From NCBI RefSeq assembly GCF_008124765.1, contig NZ_VNHS01000004.1, forward strand, positions 62,001 through 126,000: a stretch of DNA of 64,000 nt. The letters are read 5' to 3'. Source of the stretch: Paenibacillus methanolicus. Its GTDB lineage: Bacteria; Bacillota; Bacilli; Paenibacillales; Paenibacillaceae. This document shows positions 61,952 through 64,000 of the stretch, piece after piece (the first letter of the stretch is position 1; each line of letters starts with the position of its first letter). Under the pieces are notes generated by a model that saw only the letters and a program-made list of their open reading frames with translations, did no database searches and had not been told where the DNA came from. The translations under genes and the position numbers were made by a program.

Positions 61952-63133
61952 ATGTCCAGAGAAATTCTAATTCTTGGCGGCGGCTACGGCGGTTTGTTGA
62001 CCGCATTGACGGCACGTCAATATTTGTCGGCCGAAGAAGCGACGATCACGCTCGTGAACCGCTTCCCAACGCACCAAATCATCACCGAGCTGCACCGTCT
62101 GGCTGCAGGCAGCATCGCCGAGCCGGCCGTATCCCTGTCGCTCGAGAAGCTGCTTCGCGGCAAGAACGTGAACCTGGTGATCGACACCGTCGCTTCAATC
62201 AAGCCGGACCAGAAGAGCGTTGAGTTGGCAAGCGGCGTCGTGTATTCCTACGATGCGCTCGTGATCGCGCTCGGTTCCGAGACGGCGTTCTTCGGCATTC
62301 CGGGTCTGGAAGAGAACAGCTTCGTGCTGAAATCGGTCAACGACGCGAACCGCATTCGCGCTCACGTGGAAGCTCGCCTCGACGCTTACAAAGCATCGGG
62401 CAACAAAGCCGACGCGCGTATCGTGGTCGGCGGCGGCGGTCTAACGGGCATCGAGCTCGTAGGCGAATTCGCCGACAAGCTGCCGGTCGTCTGCCGCGAG
62501 AAGGGCATCGATTTCAACGACATCGAACTGTACTGCGTTGAAGCAGGTCCTTCCATCCTGGCCGGCTTCCCGCAAAATCTCGTTGACCGTGCGTACAAAT
62601 CGCTCGAGAAACGCGGCGTGAAGTTCCTCACGGGCCTCGCGATCACGGAAATGACGAAAACGACGGTCTCCCTCAAAGACGGCCAATCGATCGAAACGAA
62701 CACGCTCGTCTGGACGGGCGGCGTAGGCGGCAACGCCGTTGTCGCGAACTGCGGCATCGAAGTGAACCGCGGCCGCGCGTCGGTAACCGACACGCTGCAC
62801 TCCACGTCGCATCCGGACGTCTTCCTCGCTGGCGACAGCGCGGTCGTCATCCCGAGCGAAGGCGCGCGTCCTTACCCGCCAACGGCACAGCTGGCTTGGC
62901 AGATGGGCGAAGTCGTCGGCTACAACCTGGCGGTGAAGTTCAAAGGCGGCGTCGAAGACGTGTTCACGCCGGTATTCTCCGGTACGCTGGGCAGCCTCGG
63001 ACGCAAAGACGCGATCGGCATGATCGGCGGCAACCAAACGCACCTGAAAGGTCTGCCGGCCACGCTCATGAAGGAAGCGTCCAACATCCGCTACCTGTCG
63101 CACATCCACGGTCTGTTCGCGCTGGCTCACTAA
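61952..63133 (+). CDS. ndh: Type II NADH dehydrogenase
   Basis: The 393-residue FAD enzyme has an FAD Rossmann motif at the N-terminus (LILGGGYGGLLTALTAR), an NADH-binding GGGLTGIELVGEF, and the DVFLAGDSAV flavin-site segment. It passes electrons from NADH to quinone at the inner face of the membrane without pumping protons. The operon with yjlC and the Rex-type box is as in B. subtilis. It could alternatively be a ferredoxin-NADP reductase-like paralogue, but context supports Ndh. Confidence 0.93.
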   Translation: MSREILILGGGYGGLLTALTARQYLSAEEATITLVNRFPTHQIITELHRLAAGSIAEPAVSLSLEKLLRGKNVNLVIDTVASIKPDQKSVELASGVVYSYDALVIALGSETAFFGIPGLEENSFVLKSVNDANRIRAHVEARLDAYKASGNKADARIVVGGGGLTGIELVGEFADKLPVVCREKGIDFNDIELYCVEAGPSILAGFPQNLVDRAYKSLEKRGVKFLTGLAITEMTKTTVSLKDGQSIETNTLVWTGGVGGNAVVANCGIEVNRGRASVTDTLHSTSHPDVFLAGDSAVVIPSEGARPYPPTAQLAWQMGEVVGYNLAVKFKGGVEDVFTPVFSGTLGSLGRKDAIGMIGGNQTHLKGLPATLMKEASNIRYLSHIHGLFALAH

Positions 63134-63162
63134 GAGCGCCGCGATCCCAACCGCTTATAAAG

Positions 63163-63192
63163 AAGAGGTCGCCTTTGCGGGCGGCCTCTTTG
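63163..63192 (+). terminator. Terminator of yjlC-ndh
   Basis: AAGAGG-CGCC pairs with GGCG-CCTCTT with one mismatch, and a short T-run follows. Confidence 0.85.
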
Positions 63193-63300
63193 CGTTGCGA
63201 GCCGGTCATCCGGCGTTGCGGGGAGCACGCGTTCTTAGGGACGGATCGTCAATGTCCGCCGAGATGCCCGCATGCGGATCGCATCCGTGCCAGGCTTAGT

Positions 63301-63663
63301 CTAGTCGTTGGCTGGGAGCTCTGCGCGGTCGCGGTACGTCTCGCCCCATTGCTTCATGCTCATAATGATCGGCTCGAGCGTGCGGCCGAACGTGGTCAGC
63401 GAATATTCGACCTTCGGCGGGACCTGCTGGTACACCTCGCGGTGGACGATGCCGTCTTGTTCGAGTTCCCGGAGCTGGAGCGTCAGCATCCGCTGCGTAA
63501 TGTTGGGGCAGATGCGCCTGAATTCGTTGAACCGTTTCGTGCCGCCGATGAGATGGTACAGCAGCACGCTTTTCCATTTGCCGCCGATCACGTCCAGCGT
63601 GAATTCGACCGGACAGCCCTCGTAACTGGCGCAGTCGCTGAAGCCGTCGATCCGTTTTGCCAT
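63301..63663 (-). CDS. HxlR-family transcriptional regulator
   Basis: The 120-residue protein has the HxlR core VEFTLDVIGGKWKSVLLYHL, RICPNITQRMLTLQLRELEQDG and wing VPPKVEYSLTTFG. Two N-terminal cysteines (SDCASYEGCP) make thiol sensing possible. The ATG at 63663 follows GGGAGG by 9 nt. No target gene adjoins it within the window; the divergent winged-helix gene at 63896 is 232 bp away. Confidence 0.88.
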   Translation of the reverse strand: MAKRIDGFSDCASYEGCPVEFTLDVIGGKWKSVLLYHLIGGTKRFNEFRRICPNITQRMLTLQLRELEQDGIVHREVYQQVPPKVEYSLTTFGRTLEPIIMSMKQWGETYRDRAELPAND

Positions 63664-63895
63664 AATAGGTTCCTCCCGAATATAGGTATACAAAAAGCAT
63701 CTACATGCGATTTCGTGTGTACGGTCGTTACTTCCTGATACTACCACAAACGCATGCGTTAGTTGAAGATCGAGGCGGCGCTAGCGTGCGAGAATACGCG
63801 TCTTTCCGCTATTCGAACGTGATTTCTGTTACGATAAAAGCTATAGGAGCGGCAAAGGCGTGCCGCGCAAATTCGGGGTTGGAGGAGGGATTCGC

Positions 63896-64000
63896 ATGCG
63901 GTGGGAAGACGGAACCTACACCGTGACATGGCAGGGCCGGGCGCTGAGCCTGCTTCCGAAAGAGTACGGGCTGCTCCGGTACTTGCACCGGCATGCCGGG
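63896..64000 (+). CDS. Winged-helix (OmpR C-terminal-type) protein, start only
   Basis: The window ends 35 codons into this gene. It begins MRWEDGTYTVTWQGRALSLL and continues PKEYGLLRYLHRHAG, matching the start of an OmpR/PhoB-type DNA-binding domain with no receiver domain ahead of it. GGAGGA lies 9 nt upstream of the ATG. Some stand-alone proteins of this type in Paenibacillaceae are followed by extra domains; the rest is outside the window. Confidence 0.6.
   Translation, partial: MRWEDGTYTVTWQGRALSLLPKEYGLLRYLHRHAG

Overview
The window is a chromosomal segment from a high-GC, endospore-forming Firmicute of the Paenibacillaceae, most likely Paenibacillus or Cohnella. This is inferred from gene content: a B. 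subtilis-like hxlAB/hxlR locus, a purine riboswitch ahead of xpt-pbuX, a yjlC-ndh pair with a Rex-type box, a chitin-active LPMO with FnIII and CBM5/12 modules, and a giant SLH-anchored subtilisin. Strong AGGAGG ribosome binding sites and rho-independent terminators are common. No rRNA, tRNA, CRISPR array, prophage or intact insertion sequence was seen. Genes at both window edges are cut (an ArsR-type regulator at 1, a winged-helix protein at 64000).

Layout. 0-5 kb: regulator/exporter pair, a DHFR-like reductase, an HxlR regulator, an AAC(3)-like acetyltransferase and a TerC-type membrane protein. 5-7 kb: ribulose-monophosphate formaldehyde detoxification locus (hxlA-hxlB divergent from hxlR). 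7-16 kb: mostly single-gene units (YdeI-like, 3-hydroxyacyl-CoA dehydrogenase, a pentapeptide-GrpB fusion, NlpC/P60 hydrolase, CGNR regulator, PPOX-fold protein, DsrE-like protein, a small beta-rich protein, a membrane diguanylate cyclase, a GIY-YIG protein). A five-copy ~54-bp tandem repeat follows. 16-24 kb: DEAD-box helicase, zinc metallopeptidase, GT-D glycosyltransferase, GH20 hexosaminidase, a repeat-filled gap with a MITE-like element, and an RlmN/Cfr-family methyltransferase. 24-34 kb: GPR1/FUN34/YaaH transporter, greA, LPMO, thrC, a PPOX protein, and the riboswitch-controlled xanthine salvage operon. 34-47 kb: alkyladenine glycosylase, large catalase, TVP38 protein, an alkyltransferase-like protein, chorismate mutase, two divergent TetR/MFS pairs with clear palindromic operators, methionine aminopeptidase, a hydrolase/MBL operon and a FrnE-like DsbA protein.

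47.07-49.25 kb is an unusual, lower-GC stretch without a recognisable gene. It carries three diverged copies of one element: a conserved terminator-like stem followed by a perfect 10-bp hairpin, whose minus strand also aligns gap-free at codon level between copies 1 and 2. It is the best candidate for something undescribed. 49-64 kb: a second DMT transporter, a TetM-like ribosome-protection GTPase, pepT, an AraC/GyrI-like regulator, the 1479-residue S8/SLH protease, a metallophosphoesterase, yjlC-ndh, an HxlR regulator and the start of a winged-helix gene.

Functional themes are detoxification and damage repair (formaldehyde, peroxide, alkylated DNA, drug efflux), extracellular polymer and protein breakdown (LPMO, GH20, S8 protease, NlpC/P60), and purine and redox homeostasis. 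All assignments come from reading the sequence; no database search was run.
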